This document shows positions 17,445-26,029 of a stretch of 64,000 nucleotides of DNA, one piece after another. Position numbers and translations under genes: made by a program. Under the pieces are notes generated by a model. That model searched no databases, was not told the origin of the DNA, and saw only the letters and a program-made list of their open reading frames with translations. Every line of letters begins with the position of its first letter. Positions within the stretch are counted from its first letter, which is position 1. The stretch comes from Methanomassiliicoccales archaeon (GTDB lineage: Archaea > Thermoplasmatota > Thermoplasmata > Methanomassiliicoccales > UBA472), in the NCBI GenBank assembly GCA_026394395.1, contig JAPKYK010000003.1, forward strand, positions 138,547 through 202,546. The letters run 5' to 3'.

Positions 17445-18142
17445 CACTTACCACCGCGGCGCCGACGTCTCTCCTGGCGCCCTGAGGTGCTTACGTAGAC
17501 CAGGTCGGCATATTCCTTTGCCAGCGCGACGCGGCAATCGCCCACTTGTACGAGCACAGGACCGCCTAAGGGCAGCTTCTCCTCAACCTTCAAAGAACGT
17601 TCCGGAACGAAGCCCATGGCTATGATCCGACGTATCTTCTGGGGGTCGTCACAGGAAAGGTGCGATATGACACCCTCATCGCCCTCCTTAAGGGAACTGA
17701 GAGTAAAGGAGCCTCTGTCCTTGCCCGCCTGGCAGAGCTCGTCCATTGCCGGTATCGGATCGCCGTCAGGGCAAGTGGTCGGGTTGTTCATCATCTCCGA
17801 GATGCGTCGCTCGCTCTCGTCGGAGAGCATGTGCTCCAGGCGGCAGGCTTCGTCGTGGCTCTTCTCCTTGCTGATGCCGAGGACGTCCACCAGGAACCTC
17901 TCCAGCAATCGGTGCTTGCGCTTGATGTGCGAGCCGATCTGCATCCCCGCCTCCGTAAGGGAGGCGCCCTTGTACTTCTCGTAGGTGATGTAGCCGAAGG
18001 AATCCAATCGCTGAAGCATCTCGGTAACGCTGGCCGGGGATATCTTCATATGCTTGGCGATGTCCGTCGTCCTGGCGGGGGTGCCGTCCTGGGTCAGCTC
18101 CCAGATGCACTCGAGATACTCCTCGACGTTCTCCGAGACCAT
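17444..18142 (-). CDS. DtxR/MntR-type metalloregulator fused to a FeoA domain
   Basis: The 232-residue protein has an N-terminal winged helix (about 1-65; recognition region IAKHMKISPASVTEMLQRL), the metal-binding dimerisation domain (about 66-140; RKHRLLERFLVDVLG and SHDEACRLEHMLSDE, with His/Glu/Cys ligands), and a C-terminal SH3-like FeoA domain (about 150-220; EGDEGVISHL ... IIAMGFVPERSLKV ... LVQVGDCRVALAKE). It should sense Fe(II) or Mn(II) and repress its own operon, which includes feoB with a one-base overlap. The C-terminus ends in a very basic RQERRRRRGG tail, unusual for the family. A perfect palindrome lies just upstream. Confidence 0.92.
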   Translation of the reverse strand: MVSENVEEYLECIWELTQDGTPARTTDIAKHMKISPASVTEMLQRLDSFGYITYEKYKGASLTEAGMQIGSHIKRKHRLLERFLVDVLGISKEKSHDEACRLEHMLSDESERRISEMMNNPTTCPDGDPIPAMDELCQAGKDRGSFTLSSLKEGDEGVISHLSCDDPQKIRRIIAMGFVPERSLKVEEKLPLGGPVLVQVGDCRVALAKEYADLVYVSTSGRQERRRRRGGK

Positions 18143-18146
18143 GATT

Positions 18147-18160
18147 TAGGATATCCTAAT
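18147..18160. promoter_or_regulatory. Putative DtxR-type operator upstream of the dtxR-feoB operon
   Basis: TTAGGATATCCTAA is a perfect 14-bp palindrome, with the TTAGG...CCTAA arms known from DtxR/IdeR operators. It begins five bases before the regulator's ATG. A TATA box (AT-rich ATATATAATAATT, about 18167-18178 on the plus strand) lies just beyond it, so a bound repressor would sit over the start site. Inferred autoregulatory iron operator. Confidence 0.75.
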
Positions 18161-18229
18161 AACCGATATATAATAATTAAGAACCCTAAAAGTAGCCATT
18201 GATATTGAAAAATAAATTACCTAAATAAT

Positions 18230-19264
18230 TCAAAGGTCCTTGAAAGGTACAATGTCACAGCAGCCGCATTCGTGACACATGGTCTGGTAGGTGCGAGTGG
18301 TCAGACCATGTCCCAACAGTATGAGCTTTGCTTCTTGATTGAGGTGGATAAGCCTTTCCGGGGTAACTGGATCCAGCTTCCCCAACGCCTTCTCCAACGC
18401 GAGACGGTTGGTGGGATTGACCTTCAAGGCACGGATGCTGGGTACGACGCCTAAGTTGGCTAGTGCGTGTACGCCTTCCAGCACGTTGCGGTCCGTCTCG
18501 CCCAGACCGATGATGATGTTGGAGGTTACCTTTCCCCGACCGAAGACCTGTACAGCGTACTCTAAGAACTCCAGCTGCTTTTCCAGTTCTAATTTGGGGC
18601 AGGCGATTGCTATTATCATTGAATCGAAGCTCTCCACGTTAATCTTGATTTCGTTTGCCCCCGCCTCGTGTAGGCGGTCTATGTCCTCGAACGTGGAGAC
18701 GTAAGGCTCGACGCCTATCGGCACATCGGGTAGTGCTTGGCGAACCTTGCGTATGACGTAGATGAATCGGTCGATCGTTTGTTGTATGGAGCCGACCACC
18801 GCGGAAGTGAACGCCACCCCTTTCATCTCGCCCTTCCTCTCGGCCTCGAGGACCATATCTACGACCTGGTCGAGCTCCAACGACTTCGTCACGTCCTTAC
18901 TGAGCTTGCGTGAGGTGCAGAAGACGCAATCAAAGATACATTCCTGGCCGAGATTGAAGAAGGCCTGTTCCGGTGAATGGTAGAGGACTGGTTTTAGTTC
19001 GAGGTTATCGATGAACGGACGACCATCCCTGAGCAGTGAATACCCATCCGGTCCCCCGACCAGCTCGAACTCCCCCTCTATACGGGATATGCTCTTCTTT
19101 ACTCGAAGTCCGTCGAAGGCCAGAACGATGGAGGCGGAGCCTGCGCCAGGTCCGGCGGTGGAACGGCTCAATCGGAAGGGCGGCCGGAAATCAGGAGATA
19201 CCTTGACCGTGCCTCCGCAGATCAGTATCGCTTTATTTCGCACCGCGCTCAGATCAGCTTCCAT
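18230..19264 (-). CDS. Radical SAM protein of unknown function
   Basis: The 344-residue protein has the radical SAM cluster motif CIFDCVFC (C-x3-C-x2-C) near residue 109, followed by a partial TIM barrel including KINVESFDSMI and a GLGETD segment. It ends with a second cysteine group, MCHECGCCDIVPF, which could bind an auxiliary cluster. About 100 residues precede the motif, longer than usual. The start ATG 19264 overlaps the 3' end of cysS by 16 bp, so the two are co-transcribed. Biotin-synthase-like or lipoyl-synthase-like archaeal radical SAM enzymes are possible relatives; I cannot assign a substrate. Confidence 0.8.
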   Translation of the reverse strand: MEADLSAVRNKAILICGGTVKVSPDFRPPFRLSRSTAGPGAGSASIVLAFDGLRVKKSISRIEGEFELVGGPDGYSLLRDGRPFIDNLELKPVLYHSPEQAFFNLGQECIFDCVFCTSRKLSKDVTKSLELDQVVDMVLEAERKGEMKGVAFTSAVVGSIQQTIDRFIYVIRKVRQALPDVPIGVEPYVSTFEDIDRLHEAGANEIKINVESFDSMIIAIACPKLELEKQLEFLEYAVQVFGRGKVTSNIIIGLGETDRNVLEGVHALANLGVVPSIRALKVNPTNRLALEKALGKLDPVTPERLIHLNQEAKLILLGHGLTTRTYQTMCHECGCCDIVPFKDL

Positions 19265-20498
19265 TTCGCACCGTCGGCCGTGTCCTCTATCTTGATACCT
19301 GCTTCCGCCAGCCGGTCGCGGATCATATCCGAGAGGTCGTACATCTTGCGCTTGCGAAGCTCTTTGCGCATGTCAATGAGAAGAATCATGACGTCATCGA
19401 GCTTGCTCTCGCTTTCCTTCTTCGGCGGCAGAATGTCGAATATGGAGTCCATCTCCTCAATGAGCTGCAATATATTTGATGCCCCTCTGATGCTGAGCTC
19501 ATTGGTATCCATGAGCCGGTTCGCTTCTCGGGTCAGCTCGAACATGTGGGAAAATGCGCCGCGGGAATTGAAGTCATCGTCCATCTCCGCGACGAACCCT
19601 TCTCTAACTTTGGCGATGATGGATGAGGCGTCATCGCTGCCGTTGCCCTTGTACGTCTTCAGGGAATCGTAGGAGTTGTGTATGCGCTTCAGGGAGGCGA
19701 CCGCCTCGTCGAGCGCGGCCTCGCCGTACACCAGTGGTCCGCGGTAGTGAGTGTTGAGGAGGTAGAAGCGCACTACCTCTGGGGGGTAACGGGCCAGTAT
19801 ATCCTTTACCGAGAAGAAGTTCTTCAGGGACTTGGACATCTTCGCGTCGGCTATTTGGAGCATTCCATTATGCATCCAGTAGTTGGCCAACGGCTTCTTC
19901 GTCACCGATTCAGACTGCAAGATCTCGTTCTCATGGTGCGGGAAGATGAGGTCGTTACCGCCACCGTGGATATCGATCGTTTCTCCTAACAGCTTCCGGA
20001 CCATGGCCGAGCATTCTATATGCCAGCCCGGACGGCCTTTGCCCCAGGGGGAGTCCCATGATATCTCCCTTGGTTTCGCTGCCTTCCACAGGCAGAAGTC
20101 CATGGGGTTGCGTTTGATCTCGTCCACTTCGATGCGAGCGCCGGCCTGCATCTCCTCTAGCTTGTTGCCGGAGAGCTTTCCATACTCCGGAGCTTTGGAT
20201 ACATCGAAGTACACGCTGCCATCCGGCGTCACGTAACCGAAACCAGCCTTGATGATGTCCTCGACCATGGTGATAATCTCGGGGATGGTCTCACTGGCCT
20301 TCGGGTAGATCGTCGCGCGCTGCACGCGTAGGGCGTCGGAATCCCGGAAGTAGGACTCGATGCACCTTCGGGAGCGTGCCCCATGTGCACATCGTCGTAG
20401 ACGGTGACGCCGCAGACATACATCCTAACCTTCTTGCTCTCGAGCGGTCGGAACTCCTGCTTGGCCTTGGCCATGGTGTTGTAGATCTGCAGAGTCAA
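19249..20498 (-). pseudogene. cysS: Cysteinyl-tRNA synthetase with an internal deletion and frame change
   Basis: The N-terminal piece starts at TTG 20498 (behind AGGAGGTG) and reads LQIYNTM...[16 protein letters not shown], including the zinc-ligand Cys and the HIGH-type motif. Right after HMGHA (about 20370) the sequence jumps, in another frame, to [20 protein letters not shown]. That segment normally lies about 50 residues further on. The missing part is the Rossmann stretch holding the conserved TDIDDK motif. From there the rest is normal: the GWHIECSAM zinc motif, HHENEI, KMSKS, and the C-terminal helical domain. As written no intact CysRS is made; a GTG at 20325 could give a headless C-terminal protein. 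Either a real deletion or an assembly collapse. Confidence 0.85.
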
Positions 20499-20510
20499 CT
20501 GGTACACCTC

Positions 20511-21164
20511 CTATTTGCCGTTCTTTTCGTTGAGCATCTTCTCCAACTTCTCCAGGCGGTGGTCCAGCTCGGAGATGTTGTTCGTGAGCTGCATCATCGC
20601 GTCGCGCAGCGGGTCTGGCAGCTCGTCGTGGCGGAGGTCCACCTTGACGCAGGTGCCCTCCCTCTTGACGACCCGTCCAGGCACACCGACCACAGTGGAG
20701 TCCGGCGGGACGTCCTTTACGACCACGGAACCGGCGCCGATTTTCACGTTGTCCCCGATTGTGATGTTGCCGAGCACTTTCGCTCCGGCACCTATCGTGA
20801 CGTTGTTGCCGATGGTCGGGTGGCGCTTGCCGTGGCTGGTGCTGACACCGCCTAATGTGACCCCTTGGAATATGGAGACGTTATCGCCGACTATGGTGGT
20901 CTCACCGATCACCACACCGACGGCGTGATCTATGAAGAAACCCTTGCCAATGTTGGCGCCGGGGTGAATGTCGGCACCGGTGAGAAATCGAGCGAAGTAG
21001 TTGATGGCCCTGGCCATCATGATGTTGCCTTTGAGGTATTGGCGGTGAGAGATGCGCTGGAAGATGATGGCATGAAGACCGGGGCTGAAGTAAAGGGCTT
21101 CCTTGAACGACTTTGTCGCCGGATCTCGCTCCAGGACGGTATTGACGTCATCCTTCCAGTTCAT
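20511..21164 (-). CDS. cysE: Serine O-acetyltransferase
   Basis: The 217-residue enzyme acetylates serine with acetyl-CoA, giving the substrate for CysK. After a helical N-terminus ([19 protein letters not shown]) come left-handed hexapeptide repeats: [20 protein letters not shown], then [11 protein letters not shown] and [11 protein letters not shown]. The catalytic His is in the [10 protein letters not shown] stretch. A coiled-coil tail of about 40 residues ([20 protein letters not shown]) follows the beta-helix. It sits between cysK and cysS, with gaps of 5-12 bp. The operon implies cysteine made by the O-acetylserine route rather than only on tRNA. Confidence 0.95.
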   Translation of the reverse strand: MNWKDDVNTVLERDPATKSFKEALYFSPGLHAIIFQRISHRQYLKGNIMMARAINYFARFLTGADIHPGANIGKGFFIDHAVGVVIGETTIVGDNVSIFQGVTLGGVSTSHGKRHPTIGNNVTIGAGAKVLGNITIGDNVKIGAGSVVVKDVPPDSTVVGVPGRVVKREGTCVKVDLRHDELPDPLRDAMMQLTNNISELDHRLEKLEKMLNEKNGK

Positions 21165-21169
21165 AACCT

Positions 21170-22081
21170 CTACTCTCGAAACAGCGCGGTGCTCATATAT
21201 CTTTCTGAGGAGTCTGGGAGCAAGACCACGATCTTCTTTCCCCGGCCAATTTCATTGGCCAGCTTCATCCCGGCGAACAGCGCGGCTCCAGAGGATATGC
21301 CGCCCATTATGCCCTCCTGTCGGGAAAGGGCCCTGGCGGTATCGATGGCCTCCTCATCGCTCACTGTGATGATGCGGTCCACGAGCTTCATGTCCAGTAC
21401 CTTTGGTACGAAGCCGGCCCCGATGCCCTGTATTTCGTGTGTACCAACCTTTCCCCCGGATAGCACCGGGGAGCCCGCTGGTTCCACTCCGACGATCAAT
21501 ACCCCTTTTTTCCTTTCCTTCAGGTATTTTCCTACGCCGGTGATCGTACCCCCAGTACCGATGCCGGCCACGAAGGCGTCGATGGAAGGGAGGTCCCGGA
21601 ATATCTCTGGGCCGGTGCTCAGGTAATGCGTTTCCGGATTAGACGGGTTATCGAACTGGTTGGGCATGCAGTAGTTCCCCGAGGAACTGAGCTCCTTGGC
21701 TTTTGCCACCGCCCCGGCCATGCCCTCGCTTGCGGGCGTCAGGATGACATTGGCCCCCAGAGACCTGAGCAAGTTGATTCGCTCCACGCTCATGTTCTCC
21801 GGCATGGTTAGGGAGATCTGATAACCTCTGGCGGCGCATACGAGCGCAAGACCGATACCGGTGTTACCGGAAGTGGGCTCGACCAGGCTCATGCCCTTCT
21901 TCAACTGACCGTTCTTTTCCGCTACCTCGACCATGTGCAAGGCGACCCGGTCCTTTATGGACCCCCCGGGATTACGGCCCTCTAGTTTAACATAGATCTC
22001 GGCCGAGGATGCTATCGAAATATTGTTGAGCCGGACCAACGGAGTGCGCCCGATGGTGCTCGTTATGCTGTTGTGCAACAT
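21170..22081 (-). CDS. cysK: Cysteine synthase (O-acetylserine sulfhydrylase)
   Basis: The 303-residue PLP enzyme makes cysteine from O-acetylserine and sulfide. The PLP lysine lies in [11 protein letters not shown], the substrate-binding loop is [14 protein letters not shown], and the glycine-rich phosphate-binding region is [12 protein letters not shown]. It is full length and first in a leftward block cysK-cysE-cysS-radical SAM. A TATA-like CTTATAA about 40 bp upstream (22121-22127) probably drives the operon. The C-terminus ends [12 protein letters not shown], like other type CysK/CysM enzymes. Confidence 0.96.
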   Translation of the reverse strand: MLHNSITSTIGRTPLVRLNNISIASSAEIYVKLEGRNPGGSIKDRVALHMVEVAEKNGQLKKGMSLVEPTSGNTGIGLALVCAARGYQISLTMPENMSVERINLLRSLGANVILTPASEGMAGAVAKAKELSSSGNYCMPNQFDNPSNPETHYLSTGPEIFRDLPSIDAFVAGIGTGGTITGVGKYLKERKKGVLIVGVEPAGSPVLSGGKVGTHEIQGIGAGFVPKVLDMKLVDRIITVSDEEAIDTARALSRQEGIMGGISSGAALFAGMKLANEIGRGKKIVVLLPDSSERYMSTALFRE

Positions 22082-22334
22082 CTTATCCCGCGTTGATGAG
22101 GATATGCTTTATTAGGGTTATAAGTAAGCGACAATCGTTTACTAAATTTTACCTCAGAACGCCGATCAACTCTTCGACATTTAAGTTCAGAACACTATAT
22201 TGGCTGGATACCCACAATATCTCCACTTAAGATATTTATATAAAATTCTCGTTTTAATATCTCACTCACAGCTCGATTCATCTCCAGCAAATCCTTATTA
22301 AGGGGGTTGCTTCCCTAACCTCACAGAAGATGCT

Positions 22335-22880
22335 ATGGAGACCTTGGAGACCATAAAGACCAGACGGAGCGTACGCCGCTATCAGGACCGCCCGGTGGAG
22401 AAGGAAAAGATCGCTACCATTCTGGAGGCGGCTATACAGGCGCCCTCGGCTATGAATCGTCAGTGCTGGCGCTTCGTGGTCGTTACAGACAAAGAGAGGA
22501 TCGCCCAGATATCCAAGTGCCAGGTCATCATCAATGGCTGGATCAAGGACGCTCCGGCCGTGATTGTGGTCTGCGCCGACCCCAAAGAGAGCACGGACAT
22601 GAACGACCTTCCGTACTACATGTGGGACGCCGCCCTGGCCATGCATAATATGGTCCTAGCGGCCACGGACCTGGGATTGGGAACATGTTATCTGGCGGCC
22701 TACAATGAGGAGAAGGTCAGGGAGCTGCTGGAGATCCCGAAGAACCTCCGGGTGGTGTGCATGACCCCCCTAGGCTATCCGGCGGAGAAGAGATCTATGG
22801 GCGAGAAGATAATGAAGGCCGTGGCCCGCAGCTCCATCAGGAAACCGGTCTCCGACGTAGCGCATTGGCAAAAGTGGTAG
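22335..22880 (+). CDS. Nitroreductase-family flavoprotein
   Basis: The 181-residue protein opens METLETIKTRRSVRRYQDRPV, the FMN-phosphate-binding R-R-S-x-R pattern. Then come AAIQAPSAMNRQCWRF and a late GLGTCYLAAYNEEKVRELL helix. Members are FMN dimers that reduce nitro compounds, quinones or flavins with NAD(P)H; the natural substrate is not readable here. It is monocistronic, divergent from cysK, with a 250-bp AT-rich gap that holds promoters for both but no other gene I can see. Confidence 0.88.
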   Translation: METLETIKTRRSVRRYQDRPVEKEKIATILEAAIQAPSAMNRQCWRFVVVTDKERIAQISKCQVIINGWIKDAPAVIVVCADPKESTDMNDLPYYMWDAALAMHNMVLAATDLGLGTCYLAAYNEEKVRELLEIPKNLRVVCMTPLGYPAEKRSMGEKIMKAVARSSIRKPVSDVAHWQKW

Positions 22881-22997
22881 GTCATCATACCTTTTCCCAC
22901 ATCTTTCGTCCGGTGCGAATGATGTTATCGCTAAATATTATTTAATAAATTAATTAATATTAGTCTTTAAATCCGTGCGAAATTCGTATTATCTGTC

Positions 22998-23426
22998 ATG
23001 AAAGAGATCAAAGGCACGGTCATGATCAACGAGCCGGCGGCGAAGGTCTGGACCACCATAACGGACTTCGCTTCTTATCCTGAATGGAACCCCTTCATCA
23101 CCCTGATGAAAGGGGAGCTGAAGGAAGGCAACGTCTTCGACGTCACCGTCTCCCTGCCCGACCGCCAGGACACCAAGTTCCAGTCGAAGTTGGTGAAGGT
23201 CGAACCGCACAAGGAGATGCTGTTCCATGGAAAGATCAAGGGGGTATTGATGACCGACGACCATTCTTTCCTGATCGAACCGCTGGAGGAGAACGAGTGC
23301 GTCTTCTCGCAGAACATCGTGTTCAGAGGGCTATTGTCCTACCTGACTAGGGGCATTATCTGCGACTCGGAGAAGGGATTACAGCGGATGAACGAGGAGA
23401 CCAAGAAGCGCTGCGAGAAGAAGTAG
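22998..23426 (+). CDS. SRPBCC (START/Bet v1-like) domain protein
   Basis: The 142-residue protein has the ligand-pocket fold pattern: MKEIKGTVMINEPAAKVWTTI, then DFASYPEWNPFI, and a C-terminal long helix with GLQRMNEETKKRCEKK. Such proteins bind hydrophobic ligands or act as cyclases, aromatases or Hsp90 co-chaperones. No specific role can be assigned. The preceding gap is strongly AT-rich (TTATTTAATAAATTAATTAA) and contains a likely TATA box. It converges with the tRNA-Cys gene. Confidence 0.78.
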   Translation: MKEIKGTVMINEPAAKVWTTITDFASYPEWNPFITLMKGELKEGNVFDVTVSLPDRQDTKFQSKLVKVEPHKEMLFHGKIKGVLMTDDHSFLIEPLEENECVFSQNIVFRGLLSYLTRGIICDSEKGLQRMNEETKKRCEKK

Positions 23427-23433
23427 AAGTGAG

Positions 23434-23521
23434 TGGAGCTGGGACCGAGATTTGAACTCGGGTGTGCGGATAACCGCCTTGTGGACTGCAGTCCGCCACA
23501 TGGCCGCTCTGTCATCCCAGC
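23434..23521 (-). tRNA. tRNA-Cys (GCA) with a 14-nt intron at 37/38
   Basis: Read on the minus strand, the acceptor GCTGGGA pairs with TCCCAGC, the T arm is CCGAG-TTCAAAT-CTCGG, the discriminator is T (as in tRNA-Cys), and CCA is encoded. The anticodon stem GCGGA/TCCGC only forms if 14 nt (TCCACAAGGCGGTT) are removed after CTGCAG. The precursor then folds as a bulge-helix-bulge: CTGC pairs with GCGG, with three-base bulges AGT and TTA carrying the cuts. The D stem is short (three pairs). Spliced, the loop reads CTGCAGA with anticodon GCA. Confidence 0.88.
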
Positions 23522-23694
23522 TTGAAGAGCCCATCAAATTTTGCATATAATACGTTTTCTCATGCCTTCCTGCACTAGACCGTTCTTAAATTATCCCTAC
23601 GTCGGCCTCGATGGCTCCCCTTGGGTTCGCACATGTCAATTCGATGCTCATCTTGAGTACTTGGTGATGACCAGCACGCTCATCGAAGGTCGAT

Positions 23695-24411
23695 CTAAGG
23701 GCTGTTCATATGTTCAGCGCTCTGACAGTTCCTACCCTGACAGACCTTGACGCAAAGTCCGCATCTCAATCCGCCGAGCACATTGAACATGTAATCCCGG
23801 CACTTCTGCGGTTCGATGGTCCCATCCTCATGCAACGCCCCGGCAGGGCAGACCTTCACACACCTCAAGCATTGAGCGCAGAATGGTTCCACAAGTTCTC
23901 CCGAAGGACTACCTGGGACCAATGGAGCGTCCGTTACCAGTGCGGTCATGCGTACCCGCGGACCCACCTCCGGCAGAAGGAGGAGATGGTTGATGCCGTA
24001 GTTTCCCATGCCGGCCAGATATCCTGCGTACTTTATGGAAACGTCAGCCTTCAGCGTCTCCCGGTCCGCATACCAGTATCCGAACTCGCTTCCCTCGGTG
24101 GGAACTATGGTCGCCCGGTAACCCTTCCTTTCGATGGTCCGGGCCATCCTGAAGGCCATGTCCCTAAGCACCACCGTGCCGGCCAGCAGGGTGTTGGTGT
24201 ACTCCGCCCGTCCCAGGGGAAGGTTCTCTACCGCCCCCTTGGGCACGATCACCCCGATAACAATGACCGACATGGACTGAGGCATTATGTCCTGCGGTCG
24301 GTTGCTCCGATACGAAGGGTCCAGGAAGCCCGATGCGGGGGCCACCCCGAAGAGATCCGCTCACGCTTGGACTGAAGCTTCCCTCAGCTCCTGAGTCAAT
24401 TTCAGGTCCAT
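23695..24411 (-). CDS. QueG-like 2x[4Fe-4S] protein with an in-frame TGA at codon 17
   Basis: From ATG 24411 the frame reads MDLKLTQELREASVQA, meets TGA at 24361-24363, and continues without break as ADLFGVAPASGFLDP. Family members read A-x(3)-G-A-D-L-V-G-V-A here, so the TGA stands where Gly (GGA) is usual. The rest is intact: about 200 residues ending in two ferredoxin-type clusters (CAQCLRCVKVCP and KC...CGLCVKVC). The fold is that of epoxyqueuosine reductase/reductive-dehalogenase-like proteins; lacking the full cobalamin part, it may be an electron-transfer or corrinoid-activating relative. A GTG at 24345 could start a 216-aa product without the N-terminal motif. Confidence 0.7.
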
Positions 24412-24639
24412 GTTCGAATGGACGTCATTGCTCGTTAATATTGATTCTCATCGTCAAGCCCCGCGCTCATAGCGATATCCTCCGCACGTTGTTCTCCATT
24501 TCGATCTTTCCTTTCGGATGAAGGAATTTCGGTTGCTCCAGGGGCGATAAAATAGTTCGTCCCTTTGATCCTGACAGGCCGATCGCCTTCTCCAGAAGCA
24601 TGGAAAAATGATATTAGCTGAATTGAGCATCAGCACCTC
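24412..24639. other. Intergenic region, possible gene remnant
   Basis: The only open stretch is a 44-codon minus-strand frame (24467-24601). It contains PKFLHPKGKIEMENN, faintly like the C-terminal D-N-N-x(2)-E-R region of IS66-type transposases, then a stop. It may be debris of an old element or chance. The right end holds the promoter of the next gene (AAAAATGATATTAG). Confidence 0.25.
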
Positions 24640-25479
24640 ATGCTCCCCGACCATTGCAAGGACGTCTCCCTGCGCCACGTGGACTTCCCCCTCACCCGCG
24701 AGAACATCCTCCGGGAGTACCAGGGCAAGGAGGCCTACACCCGCACCGACTTCATGATCCTGCGGAACAGCGGTGACACCGCCACGGTCCGGGTGATCAA
24801 GAGGAACGGCAAGGACCTCTTTCGCCCCATCACTGGCCTGGAGATCATCTCCCTGCCCAAGGACACCGTCTTCATCCACGACGAGGACGTCGATGTCCTT
24901 AACGTCTCTCAGCTGGCCCGCCTGGTTCGCAAGCATGATGGCAAGACCGTGGTCGTCTCCGGCATGTTCTCCCACGTCTCCTTCCTGAAGACCGACCAGC
25001 TCCTGGACCTGCGCGTTCTGGACGTGATTCCGCCGTCCCCTTCCAAGCTCTCCGTTCTGGTTGAAAGAGCTTTATCTTCTGGACTGGTGGAGAAACCTAT
25101 TGTTCCCGAGTACGTCAACATCGACATCATGGAACAGGAAAGGAAGGTCAAAACACCAGGCGTCATCTTTCCCTGCCGCGCCTCCGGACTGACGTCCAAG
25201 AAGAAGATATTCTACCTGGACGAGACGCCGGAGATAGACGTGGAGTCGACGCTCATTGGCTGCGACCTGTCTCGTCGCATATTCCAGCACATCTACAGAC
25301 GGCCGGTGGAAAGCCTGGACATCTGCCCTCAGAACCTGGCGCCGAAGGACGGCGTGCCGACCATCGTCAAATGCTGCAAGGTGAAGGAAGGGTGTACCGT
25401 GGAGGGCAACATCGCCTCCGTGCCCTGGGGCGCGAACATGATGGACGTGGTCAAGGCCCTGCAGGCGCTCTTCCCCTGA
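24640..25479 (+). CDS. Conserved hypothetical protein, Cys-rich near the C-terminus
   Basis: The 279-residue soluble protein is not one I can name. The N-terminal half is acidic with the run FIHDEDVDVLNVSQLARLVRK. After residue 115 comes a proline-rich hinge (VIPPSPSKL). The C-terminal half has cysteines at FPCRASGL, IGCDLSRR, DICPQNLAPKDGVP and IVKCCKVKEGC, enough to bind metal or an Fe-S cluster. No signal or membrane segment. Codon use matches the genome core. It is convergent with the TPR gene, two bases between their stops. Confidence 0.7.
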   Translation: MLPDHCKDVSLRHVDFPLTRENILREYQGKEAYTRTDFMILRNSGDTATVRVIKRNGKDLFRPITGLEIISLPKDTVFIHDEDVDVLNVSQLARLVRKHDGKTVVVSGMFSHVSFLKTDQLLDLRVLDVIPPSPSKLSVLVERALSSGLVEKPIVPEYVNIDIMEQERKVKTPGVIFPCRASGLTSKKKIFYLDETPEIDVESTLIGCDLSRRIFQHIYRRPVESLDICPQNLAPKDGVPTIVKCCKVKEGCTVEGNIASVPWGANMMDVVKALQALFP

Positions 25480-25481
25480 CC

Positions 25482-25940
25482 TCATTTCCTCTTGGCGAAG
25501 GAGCGCGCTTTGGCCAGCGCGGCAAAGCCCTTTTCGCTCTCCCCTAATTTGCATAACGATTCACCGAGCACGTACCAGGCGTCCGGATCTTCCGGCAGCC
25601 GCTCCAGCTGCTTCTCGGCCATCCTCTTCGCCCTCTCGTAGTTGCCGGAACGCAGGGCGTTCCTGGCCTTGTCCATATACCCAAGCTGGGACTGGATGCG
25701 CTCGAACATGGCCTGTTCCGCCTCTTCGATGAAGACCTTGAGGGCGTTCGGCGTGAGCCAGGGGTAGCGGGACGCCAGCAGCTCCTTCAGCTTTTCTGCT
25801 TCCTTCGGCTTGATGCGGTACGTCGTCCCGTCGAAGGCCGTAAGCGGAATGTTCACCAGAAGATGGCCGTGGCTGACCTCGATGAAATTGGGATTTACCT
25901 TTTCATCTTCCTTCTTTGCCACATCGCTGGCATTAACCAT
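25482..25940 (-). CDS. TPR-containing protein
   Basis: The 152-residue protein has a beta-rich N-terminal 50 residues (NPNFIEVSHGHLLVNIPL ... TTYRIKPKEAEKL). A helical part from about residue 85 holds two tetratricopeptide-like repeats: YMDKARNALRSGNYERAKRMAEKQLERLP and EDPDAWYVLGESLCKLGESEKGF. TPRs mediate protein-protein contacts. The protein is highly charged and cytosolic. Partner unknown; the neighbour genes give no hint. Confidence 0.68.
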   Translation of the reverse strand: MVNASDVAKKEDEKVNPNFIEVSHGHLLVNIPLTAFDGTTYRIKPKEAEKLKELLASRYPWLTPNALKVFIEEAEQAMFERIQSQLGYMDKARNALRSGNYERAKRMAEKQLERLPEDPDAWYVLGESLCKLGESEKGFAALAKARSFAKRK

Positions 25941-26029
25941 CCCCTTAAAGAATTTGCCGATTACGACCTTACGTCTTCGATGATTCGTAAATCGAAAGCA
26001 ATAATAACCCAGCGAAAGTTCCTAAGTTC

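Noticed and set aside
24361-24363. TGA as selenocysteine
   Set aside because: Family members have Gly here, no SECIS-like hairpin was seen, and TGA is the commonest stop in the window.
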